A stretch of DNA of 61,494 bases from Syntrophales bacterium (GTDB lineage Bacteria; Desulfobacterota; Syntrophia; Syntrophales; UBA2210), in the NCBI GenBank assembly GCA_023228425.1, contig JALOBE010000015.1, positions 1 to 61,494 of the forward strand, in the 5' to 3' direction. Shown piece after piece: positions 7,879-15,658 of this stretch. Made by a program: the position numbers and the translations under genes. Every line of letters starts with the position of its first letter. Position 1 is the stretch's first letter. The notes under the pieces were generated by a model, which worked only from the letters and a program-made list of their open reading frames with translations, was not told the origin of the DNA and searched no databases.

Positions 7879-8241
7879 TCAATCAGCCGCCGGGCCTGGA
7901 GGCGGAGGCGGTTGGTCCGGAATGTCGGGAACGACAGGCAACGGCGCGCGTTCGTCGATGCTGTGTTCCACCGCTGAGGGAGGAGCAGGTCCCCGAATAA
8001 CCGATTCGCTCTTATGGGCCGCAAAGTATGCGAGCCAAAGTGACGTCAGCATAAAAACAACAGCCACCACGGTTGTTGCCTTTCCGAGAAACGTTCCCGG
8101 GCCGCTGCTGCCGAAAATGGTCTGGCTTGATCCGCCGAAGGCCGCGCCCATGTTAGCCCCCTTGCCTGACTGCAGGAGGACGACGAGCACCATTGAAATG
8201 CAGACGATTATGTGAAGAACGACAACCACAGTACTCAACAC
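7879..8241 (-). CDS. secG: Preprotein translocase subunit SecG
   Basis: A 120-residue membrane protein with two transmembrane helices (about 3-22 and 51-72) joined by the conserved cytoplasmic loop QSGKGANMGAAFGGSSQTIF. SecG assists SecYEG-mediated export through the inner membrane. The tail is Pro-rich (DQPPPPPGPAAD), longer than in E. coli. The start is GTG, with AGGAG 8 nt upstream. It lies 10 nt after tpiA, an arrangement common in bacteria (tpiA-secG-tRNA-Leu), and is cotranscribed with it. Confidence 0.96.
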   Translation of the reverse strand: MLSTVVVVLHIIVCISMVLVVLLQSGKGANMGAAFGGSSQTIFGSSGPGTFLGKATTVVAVVFMLTSLWLAYFAAHKSESVIRGPAPPSAVEHSIDERAPLPVVPDIPDQPPPPPGPAAD

Positions 8242-8251
8242 GTATATCTCC

Positions 8252-9019
8252 TTACACCGTTGCAGATGATCGGAACCGCACTATGTTCATGAATGATGCC
8301 GGTTTGAGACTGGCTCCACCGACAAGAACGCCGTTTATTCCTTCGTGCGCCATCAACTCGTCTATGGTTCCTTCGTTGACGCTTCCCCCGTATATGACAG
8401 GAACCGTCCGACCGTCACCGATTCCGGCATATCCGGAAAGGATTTCCTTTATAAATATATGTACTTCAACAGCCTGCTCAGGGGTCGCTGTTTTACCGGT
8501 GCCGATAGCCCAGACAGGTTCGTAGGCAACTATAATTTTCCGTATATCATCGGCAGAAACATTTCGCAATCCTTCTTTTATTTGCCCTTCGACTGTGGAA
8601 AGCGTCCTGCCCGATTCCCGCTGTTCAAGGGTTTCTCCCACACAGACTACGGGTATGAGTCCCGTCTTCAGGGCGAGCTTTACTTTTTTGTTGACCTGGC
8701 CGTCTGTTTCTCCAAAAAGATTGCGCCGTTCGGAATGGCCTATCAGGACGTATGAACAACCCGCATCGGCAATCATCGCTGCCGAAATTTCGCCCGTGAA
8801 GGCCCCCGATTCCGCATAGGCCATGGTTTGTGCCGCCAGTTGAACGGTCGATCCCCTCAGGATATCGGCCACCGGACGGAGCGCCGTGAACGGCGGCGCA
8901 ATGATTACCGTCCTGTCCGTGAACGTCGATGCTTCGGCTTTCAGTTCCCGGGCAAAGTCAACTGCTTCCTCAATGGTCTTATGCATCTTCCAGTTCGCCG
9001 CTATGATTGGTTTTTGCAT
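8252..9019 (-). CDS. tpiA: Triosephosphate isomerase
   Basis: A 255-residue TIM barrel that interconverts dihydroxyacetone phosphate and glyceraldehyde 3-phosphate. All catalytic residues are present: N9 and K11 in AANWKM, H95 in IGHSERR and E167 in AYEPVWAIGTGKT; the C-terminal phosphate loop GGSVNEGTI and LVGGASLK are also intact. GAGGAG precedes the ATG by 8 nt. It is upstream of secG in the same operon. No pgk or gap gene lies upstream; instead there is a 500-bp gene-free stretch. Confidence 0.98.
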   Translation of the reverse strand: MQKPIIAANWKMHKTIEEAVDFARELKAEASTFTDRTVIIAPPFTALRPVADILRGSTVQLAAQTMAYAESGAFTGEISAAMIADAGCSYVLIGHSERRNLFGETDGQVNKKVKLALKTGLIPVVCVGETLEQRESGRTLSTVEGQIKEGLRNVSADDIRKIIVAYEPVWAIGTGKTATPEQAVEVHIFIKEILSGYAGIGDGRTVPVIYGGSVNEGTIDELMAHEGINGVLVGGASLKPASFMNIVRFRSSATV

Positions 9020-9478
9020 TTCAGCACTCCTCGTATGGTTCCGTGAGTTCCTTCAGAGTGGAAGCTTCCCGAAGGTATCCGTCGCGGGGAAGCGGACATG
9101 CGGAAGTAGTAACGCCATGAAAGCCGATAGTCAACACAATTTTTCGGCACCATCCTTCCTTTCCTGCAGTGATCAGACCGTCATTCCTTCATCCACCGGC
9201 AGGAAAATAAAACTTCTCCCCGCACCGTGTGGACAGGAGACTCCGGGCCGTTTCGTTCTGCTGCTGATGCCCGGCGGATCGCCGCACCACGGCCCGCGAG
9301 GGAGACCTTCGTCCGTACTGCTCCGGAATATCGAAACAAACAGCCATTTTGATGTGCAGATGCGGACAATGCTCCGGGCAGCCTCGCGGCCGCCGACGCC
9401 GGCGCAATACAAGACTTGAAAAACACACAAACGTGACGCAACAGAAAGATGGTGGTGGATTTGGGAAGAGATAAGGGG
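9020..9478. other. Gene-free stretch upstream of tpiA
   Basis: About 460 bp between the divergent tpiA and transglycosylase genes. I see no conserved protein, RNA gene or long repeat here; open frames are short and Pro/Arg/Ser-rich, as expected of non-coding GC-rich DNA. The tpiA promoter must lie in the left part but no clear hexamers stand out. Confidence 0.5.
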
Positions 9479-9507
9479 TTGACAAGAAGATTGTTTTAGA
9501 ATATAAT
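9479..9507 (+). promoter_or_regulatory. Strong sigma-70-type promoter for the transglycosylase gene
   Basis: TTGACA at 9479-9484 and TATAAT at 9502-9507, both perfect consensus with an optimal 17-bp spacer. Transcription would start near 9514, giving a leader of only about 25 nt. Confidence 0.88.
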
Positions 9508-9538
9508 AAGTGGTTACATAATATATGTGGATAAAATC

Positions 9539-10201
9539 ATGGAAGAGCGGACGAATTCAACATTACAGTGGATTCCGGGGAAATGGACGGCAGTGGGCCT
9601 GCCGATTCTTGCCCTTGTATGCTCTATCTCGGTTCTTGCCCTTGATGGCCGCGAGGCATGTACCGGTGAGTACCGACCGCAGGAGCATCTGTTTGCCCGG
9701 TTCGCGGAGGTTCAGTCACTGGCTGAGCCGGAGACCGTCTGTGTTGATCCCGTCGAGGAAGAAGCGGTCATCATTGTGTGGAGAGACGACAGTTTTGACG
9801 ACATCATCGAGGAACGGGCCCAACGCTACGGTATCGAACCGGAGCTGGTAAAGGCGATCATAATGGCAGAATCCGGCTATGACCCCATGGCGGTTTCCAG
9901 CGGGGGGGCCAGGGGGTTGATGCAGCTTATGCCCCGTACAGCCGAATCGCTGGGAGTTGAAGACTGCTTCGACCCTGTGGAAAACATCGATGCCGGCATA
10001 CGGCACTTCAGGGATCTCATGGACCAGTTCGACGAGCAGACAACACTGGCTCTGGCAGCCTATAACGCCGGTTCGCGGCGGGTCAGGGAGTACCAGGGTG
10101 TCCCACCCTACCCGGCAACCAAAATATACATAAAGAACGTCTTCCGGTATTACCGTTATTTCAAGAACATCACCGACGACACGGCTGAACACACCGCCTG
10201 A
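9539..10201 (+). CDS. Lytic transglycosylase (SLT domain), membrane-anchored
   Basis: A roughly 220-residue periplasmic enzyme that cleaves the MurNAc-GlcNAc bond of peptidoglycan. An N-terminal membrane anchor (about 17-35) precedes the goose-lysozyme-like SLT domain: the catalytic glutamate in IIMAESGYDP (E111), GARGLMQLMP, and ALAAYNAGSRRV are the family signatures. The start is uncertain: GTG 9527 is in frame, but ATG 9539 leaves room for the weak GTGG site and fits the promoter. The Cys-containing region between anchor and domain is unassigned. Confidence 0.9.
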   Translation: MEERTNSTLQWIPGKWTAVGLPILALVCSISVLALDGREACTGEYRPQEHLFARFAEVQSLAEPETVCVDPVEEEAVIIVWRDDSFDDIIEERAQRYGIEPELVKAIIMAESGYDPMAVSSGGARGLMQLMPRTAESLGVEDCFDPVENIDAGIRHFRDLMDQFDEQTTLALAAYNAGSRRVREYQGVPPYPATKIYIKNVFRYYRYFKNITDDTAEHTA

Positions 10202-10224
10202 GACGGACTCGCTTCCCACGGTCG

Positions 10225-11520
10225 TTATTGCGAAGCCCGCTGGTCCCTCGGTATAAAATCACGCACCTTGGATCCGATATATATCTGCCTGGGTCGACAG
10301 AGCCTCGATTCCGGGTCCTCCATGCTTTCCATCCACTGACTGATCCATCCCGGCAGCCGCCCAATGGCAAACATGACGGGGAACATGTTCACCGGGATGT
10401 CAATGGCGCGAAGCAGAATGCCGCCGTAGAAATCCACGTTCGGGTAGAGCTTGTGCTCGATGAAATAGGGGTCTTCAATCACCCGTTCTTCCATTTCCCG
10501 CGCTATGGCGAGGAGCGGGTCAACCCTTCCCAGTTTCGCCAGCAACCTGTCACAGAGCTTCTTGATGATCGGAACCCTGGGATCGTAGGTTCTGTATACC
10601 CGATGACCGAACCCCATGAGACGGAAGGGATCTTTTTTGTTTTTCGCCCTTTCTATGAAGGGTACGACGTTTCCTCCGCTCGCCTCTATCTCCTGAAGCA
10701 TTTCGACCACCGCCTGGTTTGCGCCGCCATGGAGCGGTCCCCAGAGCGCGCTGATGCCGGCGGAGATCGAGGCGTACAGGTTGACCTGGGCGCTTCCCAC
10801 GTGGCGGACGGCCGAGGTGGAGCAATTCTGTTCGTGGTCCGCCGATATGATCCAGAATACTTCGAGGGCTCGCACGACGTCATAATCGATGACATAGGGG
10901 CGAACAGGGGAGTCGAACATCATGTTCAGGAAATTCGCGCAGTACCCCAGCTCGGGGGAAGGATAGATCACAAGGTGACCCTGGCTTATCTTGTAGGACA
11001 TGGCGGCCATGGTTCTCAGCTTGGAAAGAAGCCGTGCTACAGTGATGTTGGTTTCCTCCTCCTGGCTGCGTTCCGGCACTTCGGGGTAAAAAGCGCGCAG
11101 AGCATTCACCATGGATGAAAGAATTCCCATGGGGTGGGCACCCCGGGGAAAGTTGGAAAAGAAGGTTTTCATGTCCTCGTGGACAAGAGAGTGATGGTTG
11201 AGCAGCCCTGAAAAAGTGCTCAATTCGTCAGGGTTGGGGAGATGTCCGTTAATGAGCAGATAGGATGTTTCCACAAAAGTGGAATTCTCCGCAAGCTGTT
11301 CAATGGGGATTCCCCGGTACCTCAGGATTCCTTTCTCACCGTCAAGATACGCTATGGCGCTTCTGCAGTTTCCCGTGTTGACATAACCGGGGTCATAGGT
11401 GATGTAGCCCGTTTCTTCGAGGAGATTTGAGATATCGATGGCTTTTTCTCCCTCAGAACCGACGATAACAGGAAATTCATAGGTTTTTCCCTCGAGAATA
11501 AGCGTTGCTTTCTGCGGCAT
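10225..11520 (-). CDS. gltA: Citrate synthase (Si type)
   Basis: A 431-residue enzyme condensing acetyl-CoA and oxaloacetate to citrate. Conserved active-site segments include GPLHGGANQAVVEM (catalytic His), GFGHRVYRTYDPR (second His) and a late Asp-containing NVDFYGGI segment. Length and the N-terminal beta-rich extension match type I (hexameric, E. coli-like) synthases. GAGG precedes the ATG by about 9 nt. It is convergent with the transglycosylase gene. In syntrophic relatives citrate may instead be made by the unrelated Re-type enzyme; this gene encodes the ordinary Si family. Confidence 0.97.
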   Translation of the reverse strand: MPQKATLILEGKTYEFPVIVGSEGEKAIDISNLLEETGYITYDPGYVNTGNCRSAIAYLDGEKGILRYRGIPIEQLAENSTFVETSYLLINGHLPNPDELSTFSGLLNHHSLVHEDMKTFFSNFPRGAHPMGILSSMVNALRAFYPEVPERSQEEETNITVARLLSKLRTMAAMSYKISQGHLVIYPSPELGYCANFLNMMFDSPVRPYVIDYDVVRALEVFWIISADHEQNCSTSAVRHVGSAQVNLYASISAGISALWGPLHGGANQAVVEMLQEIEASGGNVVPFIERAKNKKDPFRLMGFGHRVYRTYDPRVPIIKKLCDRLLAKLGRVDPLLAIAREMEERVIEDPYFIEHKLYPNVDFYGGILLRAIDIPVNMFPVMFAIGRLPGWISQWMESMEDPESRLCRPRQIYIGSKVRDFIPRDQRASQ

Positions 11521-11829
11521 GATGTGTACCTCAATACATAATAAATGTTGGAAAAAACCGCAATGTAACAGACCCCTCCTAACTTTGCCAGATAAATTAA
11601 TCCGTCACCCGCTATAACAGGAGACCTCGAGGTTTCGATAAGGGTTTGACCCGACCGGCCCATTGTAGTAGCTAGTGCCGTGTCACGCCCCATCGTTTTC
11701 CCGGATAGTGTGACCAAGCGCTCCACGAGGCAGGTTTTGCTCAGGAGGGTCAGATGTTTCACGACACCGGAGGCGGCTCCACGATGCAGCATCATGGGTG
11801 TACCTTTACCGTAAGGAGGATTGTGTTTC
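11521..11829. other. Divergent intergenic region between gltA and the acyl-CoA synthetase gene
   Basis: About 310 bp holding both upstream regions. A possible plus-strand pair, TTGACC near 11644 with TAGCTA 17 bp on, is weak. The AAGGAGG at 11813-11819 is the ribosome site for the next gene. No RNA gene or conserved frame is seen. Confidence 0.4.
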
Positions 11830-13224
11830 ATGGGTGCTCTGCCCCGGGAATTTTTCAACCCCCGGTCTGTCGCCGTGATCGGTGCGACGCGAAAACCGGG
11901 ATTTGGTTCCGGAATCCCCCGTTTGTTGAAGCGGCTGGGCTACACGGACCACCTCTATCTTGTCAATCCCCGCGAACATGAGATCGAGGGACTGCCGGTC
12001 TACCGTCGTGTCACCGACATTCCCGATCCCGTCGATCTCGCCATAGTCATCGTTCCCCGGGATCACGCGCGAAGCGTCATCGAAGACTGTATCGCGAAAA
12101 ACATTCACGCGGTGATCTTGGAAACAGCCGGTTTCAGTGAAACGGGACCCGAAGGCGCCCGCATGGAGCGGGAAATAGCTGATCTGATAAAGGACGAGCC
12201 CGTCAGAATCATCGGTCCCAACTGCGTGGGGCTTATCAATCCCCATGGCCGTTTCACGTCAACGGAAGTTGCCCTCGAGGATATTACCCCGGGAAACATC
12301 GGAGTCATAGCCCAGAGCGGCGTCTTCGGCAGCATCGTCGCCGACTGGGCGCCGGGGCAGGACCTGGCCGTCAGCTCCCTGGTCACCATCGGGAACCGCC
12401 TCGACGTCGATGAAGCGGACGTGCTGTACCATTTCGCCCAGGACGCCACAACCGATGTCATTGTTCTGTATCTTGAGGGGGCGAAAGACGGACGGCGCTT
12501 TCGAAAGGCCCTTGGAGAAGCCTCACGCCGGAAACCTGTCCTGCTGTACAAGAGCGGCAGGACCGAGGTGGGGCGACGGGCCGCCGCGTCACACACGGGG
12601 AGCATGAGCGGTGTCGACGGCCTCTATGAAGGCCTGTTGAAACAGGCGGGCGTCATCAGGGCATCCAGTTTCCAGGAGCTTTTCGACCTGGCTCGGGTCT
12701 TTTCGCGGCAGCCTCTCATGAAGGGCACCGATACGGGGATCGTATCGACGTCGGGATCACTGGGTGTCATGGCTGCCGACGCGGCCGTCCAGTGGGGACT
12801 CCGGTTCCCCGATCTTTCACCCGGGACATTGGAGATGATCGAACGGCAGGCGCCGGCCTGGATGAACGTGAAAAACCCTCTCGATGTCGGACCGTCAGGC
12901 CTTTTCGGGCCCGGCCTGGAAGGTCTGCTCCGGGATTCGAGGATACAGGGAGTGATCGCCATCCCCGTTGTTCCCGACTCAACTATGCGGTTGATAGCGG
13001 ATAGGGGGATGGGCCCCGATGTGCTTACAGGCGATGTCGAAGCTCTCCGGCGCCTGCTGCCGGACAAACCGGTGGTTACCTACACGGTGGGCGGCGCCTT
13101 CTGGACGTCGCTGGCGAGAAAAACCATCGGTCCCCACTTTACCATGGTACGTTCCGCCGAAACAGCGGCGAAAGCGCTCTGGGCGCTCCACCGGTATTAC
13201 CGATTCCGGCGCGACAACCCCTGA
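11830..13224 (+). CDS. CoA-binding protein, ADP-forming acyl-CoA synthetase alpha-type subunit
   Basis: A 464-residue protein of the NDP-forming acyl-CoA synthetase superfamily. It has the CoA-binding Rossmann domain (NPRSVAVIGATRKPG), the GPNCVGLINP motif, and the phosphohistidine loop of the ligase domain (AASHTGSMSG). Archaeal and syntroph ACDs make ATP from acyl-CoA, or activate acids in reverse. The ATP-grasp beta part usually fused or adjacent is absent here, so a beta subunit must come from elsewhere or the protein has another role. ATG 11830 is preferred: AAGGAGG is 10 nt upstream, whereas the in-frame TTG 11821 abuts it. Confidence 0.85.
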   Translation: MGALPREFFNPRSVAVIGATRKPGFGSGIPRLLKRLGYTDHLYLVNPREHEIEGLPVYRRVTDIPDPVDLAIVIVPRDHARSVIEDCIAKNIHAVILETAGFSETGPEGARMEREIADLIKDEPVRIIGPNCVGLINPHGRFTSTEVALEDITPGNIGVIAQSGVFGSIVADWAPGQDLAVSSLVTIGNRLDVDEADVLYHFAQDATTDVIVLYLEGAKDGRRFRKALGEASRRKPVLLYKSGRTEVGRRAAASHTGSMSGVDGLYEGLLKQAGVIRASSFQELFDLARVFSRQPLMKGTDTGIVSTSGSLGVMAADAAVQWGLRFPDLSPGTLEMIERQAPAWMNVKNPLDVGPSGLFGPGLEGLLRDSRIQGVIAIPVVPDSTMRLIADRGMGPDVLTGDVEALRRLLPDKPVVTYTVGGAFWTSLARKTIGPHFTMVRSAETAAKALWALHRYYRFRRDNP

Positions 13225-13256
13225 AAGCCCGTCACGGCACCTGACCGATGCTTTCA

Positions 13257-14042
13257 TCAACGGCGAAACCTGTTGAACTCGGGAGGGCGTTTTTCGAGGT
13301 AGGCAGATCTACCCTCCCGGGCTTCCTCCGTTCGGTAGTACAGATCGGCCGCCGTGAAGGACATTGCCTCGGTGCCGGCGATATGGTCGGACTCCCTGTT
13401 GAGGGCCGCTTTCAGCATCCTGATGGCCGTCGGGCTCATGGCGAGGATTTTCCGGCACCAGGCCTCGGTTTCACGGTCCAGTTCACCCTTTGGAACGACT
13501 TTGTTCACGAGTCCCATGCGAAGGGCTTCTTCAGCGCTGTAACGTTCGCAGAGAAACCATATTTCCCGGGCCTTTTTTTCGCCCACCACCCTGGTGAGGT
13601 AGGCGGCACCGTAGCCGGCGTCGAAGCTTCCCACCTTCGGTCCCGCCTGTCCGAACAGGGCGTGGTCGGCGGCGATGGACAGGTCGCACACGAGATGAAG
13701 CACATGCCCGCCGCCGATGGCATAGCCGTTTACAGCCGCTATGACCGGCACGGGAACGCGGCGTATGAGGTCGTGGACCTTTCTCAGGTAGATAATGAGA
13801 TCAGCATCATAGCCCGCAGCCGCGTCAGCCGGATCGCCGGCATCGCCTCCCACCGAGAAAGCCCGGTCTCCATTTCCCCTCAGGACAGCGACGCCGATCG
13901 ACGGGTCGCGAAAAATGTCTTCAAAGGCGTCGGCCATTTCAATGACCGTCCGGGTCCGGAAGGCGTTGAGCTTGTCGGGGCGATTCATGACGACCCGCGC
14001 GATGCCGTCCTTTTTTTCATAGACAATATCTGAATAGTTCAT
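13257..14042 (-). CDS. Crotonase-family hydrolase/synthase, BadI/MenB type
   Basis: A 261-residue crotonase closest in pattern to BadI (2-ketocyclohexanecarboxyl-CoA hydrolase) and MenB (naphthoyl-CoA synthase). It has the shared signature GPKVGSFDAGYGAAYLTRVV then GEKKAREIWFLCERYSAEEA. The Asp of SFDAGYG matches the catalytic Asp of both families, and the oxyanion segment NGYAIGGGHVL is intact. The 261-residue length and the ending REGRSAYLEKRPPEFNRFRR favour BadI over the longer MenB. BadI opens the alicyclic ring in cyclohexanecarboxylate or benzoate degradation. AGGAGTT lies 6 nt before the ATG. No men genes or other bad genes are nearby. Confidence 0.8.
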   Translation of the reverse strand: MNYSDIVYEKKDGIARVVMNRPDKLNAFRTRTVIEMADAFEDIFRDPSIGVAVLRGNGDRAFSVGGDAGDPADAAAGYDADLIIYLRKVHDLIRRVPVPVIAAVNGYAIGGGHVLHLVCDLSIAADHALFGQAGPKVGSFDAGYGAAYLTRVVGEKKAREIWFLCERYSAEEALRMGLVNKVVPKGELDRETEAWCRKILAMSPTAIRMLKAALNRESDHIAGTEAMSFTAADLYYRTEEAREGRSAYLEKRPPEFNRFRR

Positions 14043-14215
14043 TGCGCAACTCCTGTACAAGGTCTGTGTTCCCGTGCGTGGTGACAGGTACTGGTACGAT
14101 ACCATTCCGCATCATATCACGCAATCACATGTTGACGGCGGGCTATCGAAAGGAGGAGACAGGGACATCTTTTTGTGATAGGGAGCAGACATTATGGCGA
14201 TACACTGACAATACC

Positions 14216-14341
14216 GACGGCTTCGTACAATGGTACCGGATGCTTGGTTGCGTCCCCTCCCTCGTCACGGCGGCGTACCTCACAGTACGCCTCATTAAGA
14301 TGTGTGCGCCGTGCCTCAAGGAGCTTTTTACAAAGCCGCTC
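14216..14341 (+). repeat. MITE-like element R1
   Basis: Left end GACGGCTTCGTACAATGG and right end CTTTTTACAAAGCCG are imperfect inverted repeats. The interior (GGCGGCGTACCTCACAGTAC, GCGCCGTGCCTCAAGGAGC) is shared with copies at 20871-21295 and 52991-53145. It sits just upstream of the M50 protease gene and may carry its leader. Confidence 0.8.
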
Positions 14342-14408
14342 TCTATCAGACGTTTTCAGACTTTGTACGAGTTCGTCAATACTTTTCTTCGTCAGAAAGA
14401 TACTGCCG

Positions 14409-15032
14409 ATGGGTTTGCTGCATCTTCTTCTGGAATCTCCCGGAGCCTTTCTCCTGATGGCGATACCGCTCCTGTATGCCGTGATTTTTCATGAAATCGC
14501 CCACGGTTTCGTGGCGAACCGGATGGGTGATCCCACGGCGCGGCATATGGGGCGATTAAGCCTGAACCCCCTGAAACACCTTGACCCCGTGGGGACCTTC
14601 ATGCTGTTTATCTTCGGCTTCGGGTGGGCCAAACCCGTTCCCGTCAACTTCGCCGCTATCGGTAACGACAGGAAAGCGCTGATTGCCGTTTCCGCGGCGG
14701 GTGTCGTCACCAACATGATTCTCGCTTTTATCGCCCTGTTTCTGCTGCAGTTGCTGAAGCCCTCGCCGGGCGGGATTCCGGCGACGGCGCTGACCTATTT
14801 TGCCTACATCAACATCATCCTGGCGGCTTTTAACCTCATACCGATTCCCCCGCTTGACGGTTCGAAGATACTCATGGGGTTTCTGCCGCCGGGGCTTCAG
14901 CGGCAGCTTTCCCGGCTCGAACCATACGGCTTTTTCATTATCATTGCCCTGCTGTTCCTGGGTGTTCTGCGACCGGTCATTCTGTTTATTTTTAATATTC
15001 TCTACGGTCTGATCGGGTTCGTACTCGGCTGA
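14409..15032 (+). CDS. Site-2 protease (M50) family membrane metalloprotease
   Basis: A 207-residue polytopic membrane protein. The zinc site is H28-E-I-A-H32 in the first helix, and the third-ligand motif is NLIPIPPLDGSKIL; four or five further hydrophobic segments follow. It is the short, PDZ-less class (bacterial FwdE/YwhC-like). Substrates are unknown; relatives cleave membrane proteins within the bilayer. ATG 14409 is chosen because the family begins with a short hydrophobic stretch; the in-frame sequence upstream is repeat-derived. The ribosome site is weak. Confidence 0.9.
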   Translation: MGLLHLLLESPGAFLLMAIPLLYAVIFHEIAHGFVANRMGDPTARHMGRLSLNPLKHLDPVGTFMLFIFGFGWAKPVPVNFAAIGNDRKALIAVSAAGVVTNMILAFIALFLLQLLKPSPGGIPATALTYFAYINIILAAFNLIPIPPLDGSKILMGFLPPGLQRQLSRLEPYGFFIIIALLFLGVLRPVILFIFNILYGLIGFVLG

Positions 15033-15291
15033 TGGGAGGCGGCGCGCCGGTTTCCCTCCGGATTCTCCGGCAGACTTTTTCAGAAATCACTTGACTTCAG
15101 CGGAAAAATGAGTAAAGTGCCGACTATTCTGAGCGCGTCGGGGCTTCATGAGGGTCGCGGGGCGTGTTAAAGTCTGGATTGAAACACTTTGAAGTACGAA
15201 GTTGAACATCGAAAATTTCAATTGTCGGTTTGTTTCATAGATGTGGCCGATCCAACTTTAGGAAAATCCGGAAAGAAGGAGGATTGCCACA

Positions 15292-15492
15292 ATGTCTACA
15301 GGCATAGTGAAATGGTTCAATGAAAGCAAGGGTTTCGGTTTCATCGAGAACGATGAAGGCGGAGATGTCTTTGTTCATTACAGTGCCATTCAGGGCGATG
15401 GTTTCAAGGTTCTTCGTGAAAACCAGCGTGTGAGCTTCGACGTGGAGCAGGGCAAAAAAGGTCCTGCGGCGGCTAATGTGAGGCTTCTGTAA
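15292..15492 (+). CDS. Cold-shock domain protein
   Basis: A 66-residue single CSD protein that binds single-stranded RNA or DNA and melts mRNA structure. RNP1 (KGFGFIE) and RNP2 (VFVHYSAI) are intact. GAAGGAGG lies about 10 nt before the ATG. The gene has a 260-bp upstream gap, consistent with the long structured leaders of csp genes, and a strong terminator 20 nt beyond its stop. Confidence 0.96.
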   Translation: MSTGIVKWFNESKGFGFIENDEGGDVFVHYSAIQGDGFKVLRENQRVSFDVEQGKKGPAAANVRLL

Positions 15493-15507
15493 AAGAATCT
15501 GAACATG

Positions 15508-15550
15508 GATCATGAAACGCCTCCGGGACTCAATTCCCGGGGGCGTTTTT
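15508..15550 (+). terminator. Rho-independent terminator after the cold-shock gene
   Basis: AAACGCCTCCGGGA pairs with TCCCGGGGGCGTTT (one G-U pair), loop about CTCAAT, and the T run TTTTTC overlaps the end of the stem. Confidence 0.9.
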
Positions 15551-15658
15551 CATGTTCGGCCCGCGGGCGCGGAAGAGAAGAAGTGAAGAAAGGTCTTTCC
15601 GATGGCGCCCGTGATGTGATACCTCTACGCAACACCCATGTATAAGGAGTGATGCCCC

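Noticed and set aside
10228..11118. A 296-codon frame antisense to gltA
   Set aside because: Shadow of citrate synthase, with no recognisable motifs.
13257..14042. Direct annotation as MenB
   Set aside because: No men genes adjoin, and length and C terminus resemble BadI more; left as BadI/MenB type.
15033..15291. A defined cold-shock RNA thermosensor in the csp leader
   Set aside because: The leader is long enough, but I cannot fold it reliably by eye, and no conserved cold box is evident.
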